From contig NZ_OY781616.1 of the NCBI RefSeq assembly GCF_963677005.1, forward strand, positions 1,557,501-1,621,500: a stretch of 64,000 nt of DNA, written 5' to 3'. This document shows, in pieces, positions 63,813 to 64,000 of this stretch. Position 1 is the stretch's first letter. Every line of letters starts with the position of its first letter. Source of the DNA: Maridesulfovibrio sp. (GTDB taxonomy: Bacteria > Desulfobacterota > Desulfovibrionia > Desulfovibrionales > Desulfovibrionaceae). Position numbers and translations under genes: made by a program. The notes beneath the pieces are model-generated. The model was not told the origin of the DNA. It saw only the letters and a program-made list of their open reading frames with translations, and ran no database searches.

Positions 63813-64000
63813 GTTAGGTTCTAAACTTAACGATGATTGGGAAGCATACCAGCAAAAAGAAAACACACCTGAAGCCATTGCTTTCCAGAATGGCCTCAAG
63901 GATACTTTGGGGATGTACAAGGAACTGGCTGAATACCAAGATCCCGAAGCCATTCTGAAAGCTGAACAAATTGCACTGATTCAGGAAAAGGAATTTGCCA
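63787..64000 (+). CDS. Unknown protein, 3' end outside the window
   Basis: ATG 63787 with a GGAGG site at 63769-63773, inside the upstream gene. The 71 readable codons are open to the window edge: M-G-K-T-G-L-L-F-K-L-G-S at the start, then charged helices (E-A-I-A-F-Q-N-G-L, P-E-A-I-L-K-A-E-Q). AT-rich codons. No family recognised. Confidence 0.65.
   Translation, partial: MGKTGLLFKLGSKLNDDWEAYQQKENTPEAIAFQNGLKDTLGMYKELAEYQDPEAILKAEQIALIQEKEFA

Overview
The window looks like a chromosomal segment of a motile, Gram-negative sulfate-reducing delta-proteobacterium of the Desulfovibrio type (my inference; a Maridesulfovibrio-like genus would fit). Evidence: a canonical dsrC with its two C-terminal cysteines, a diheme fumarate-reductase-type cytochrome b, a fliR-flhB-flhA-flhF-flhG-fliA flagellar block, a lipid A gene (lpxC), molybdenum-cofactor genes, and a small gene with an in-frame TGA that is best read as selenocysteine. 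Most of the window is vertically inherited core genome. Only the last ~900 bases, past tRNA-Leu, look acquired.

Layout. 1-6.5 kb: end of grpE, dnaK, a large LpoA/LppC-like lipoprotein, gatC-gatA. 6.5-10.5 kb: orphan frdC-type cytochrome, then a double-domain M16 peptidase lipoprotein. 10.6-14.1 kb, minus strand: DUF4340 protein, rpoZ, dnaJ, moaC as one run. 14.2-16.0 kb: TtcA-like PP-loop protein and a LytM endopeptidase. 16.3-25.2 kb: flagellar export, placement and sigma-28 operon with cheY, then a FliL-like protein and two small proteins. 25.5-28.5 kb, minus: a chemoreceptor and an unknown partner. 28.9-33.6 kb, minus: rpmE, DUF1385, prfA, prmC, lpxC. 33.8-36.8 kb, minus: a SAM methyltransferase, a YcaO-TPR protein and dsrC. 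37.0-37.5 kb: four tRNA-Gly and one tRNA-Cys. 37.9-44.1 kb: dksA-type gene, RqcH/NFACT protein, predicted muramidase, a zinc-knuckle TPR membrane protein, a MoaE-like protein. 44.1-52.6 kb: glycosyltransferases, acetyltransferase, MltB, the candidate selenoprotein, TolC, MogA-like, DUF1614, rfbA. 52.7-62.9 kb: small membrane protein, PilZ, hydroxyacid dehydrogenase, response regulator, RdgC with a partner and a GDSL esterase, patatin, a solute-binding protein, a VTT membrane protein, a second YcaO protein. 63-64 kb: tRNA-Leu(TAA), then a truncated Toprim/primase fragment and AT-richer small genes, i.e. the edge of a probable integrated element.

Most distinctive observations: (1) a 76-residue dual-CXXC protein with an in-frame TGA and a SECIS-like hairpin 16 nt behind it; (2) two ~180 bp intergenic repeats whose central ~70 bp module lies in opposite orientation relative to its arms; (3) a YcaO-TPR plus methyltransferase pair directly upstream of dsrC, with a second YcaO gene elsewhere in the window; (4) a bacterial 877-residue TPR/membrane protein carrying a retroviral-type CCHC zinc knuckle; (5) primase debris at tRNA-Leu. 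All family names come from reading the sequences, without database searches.
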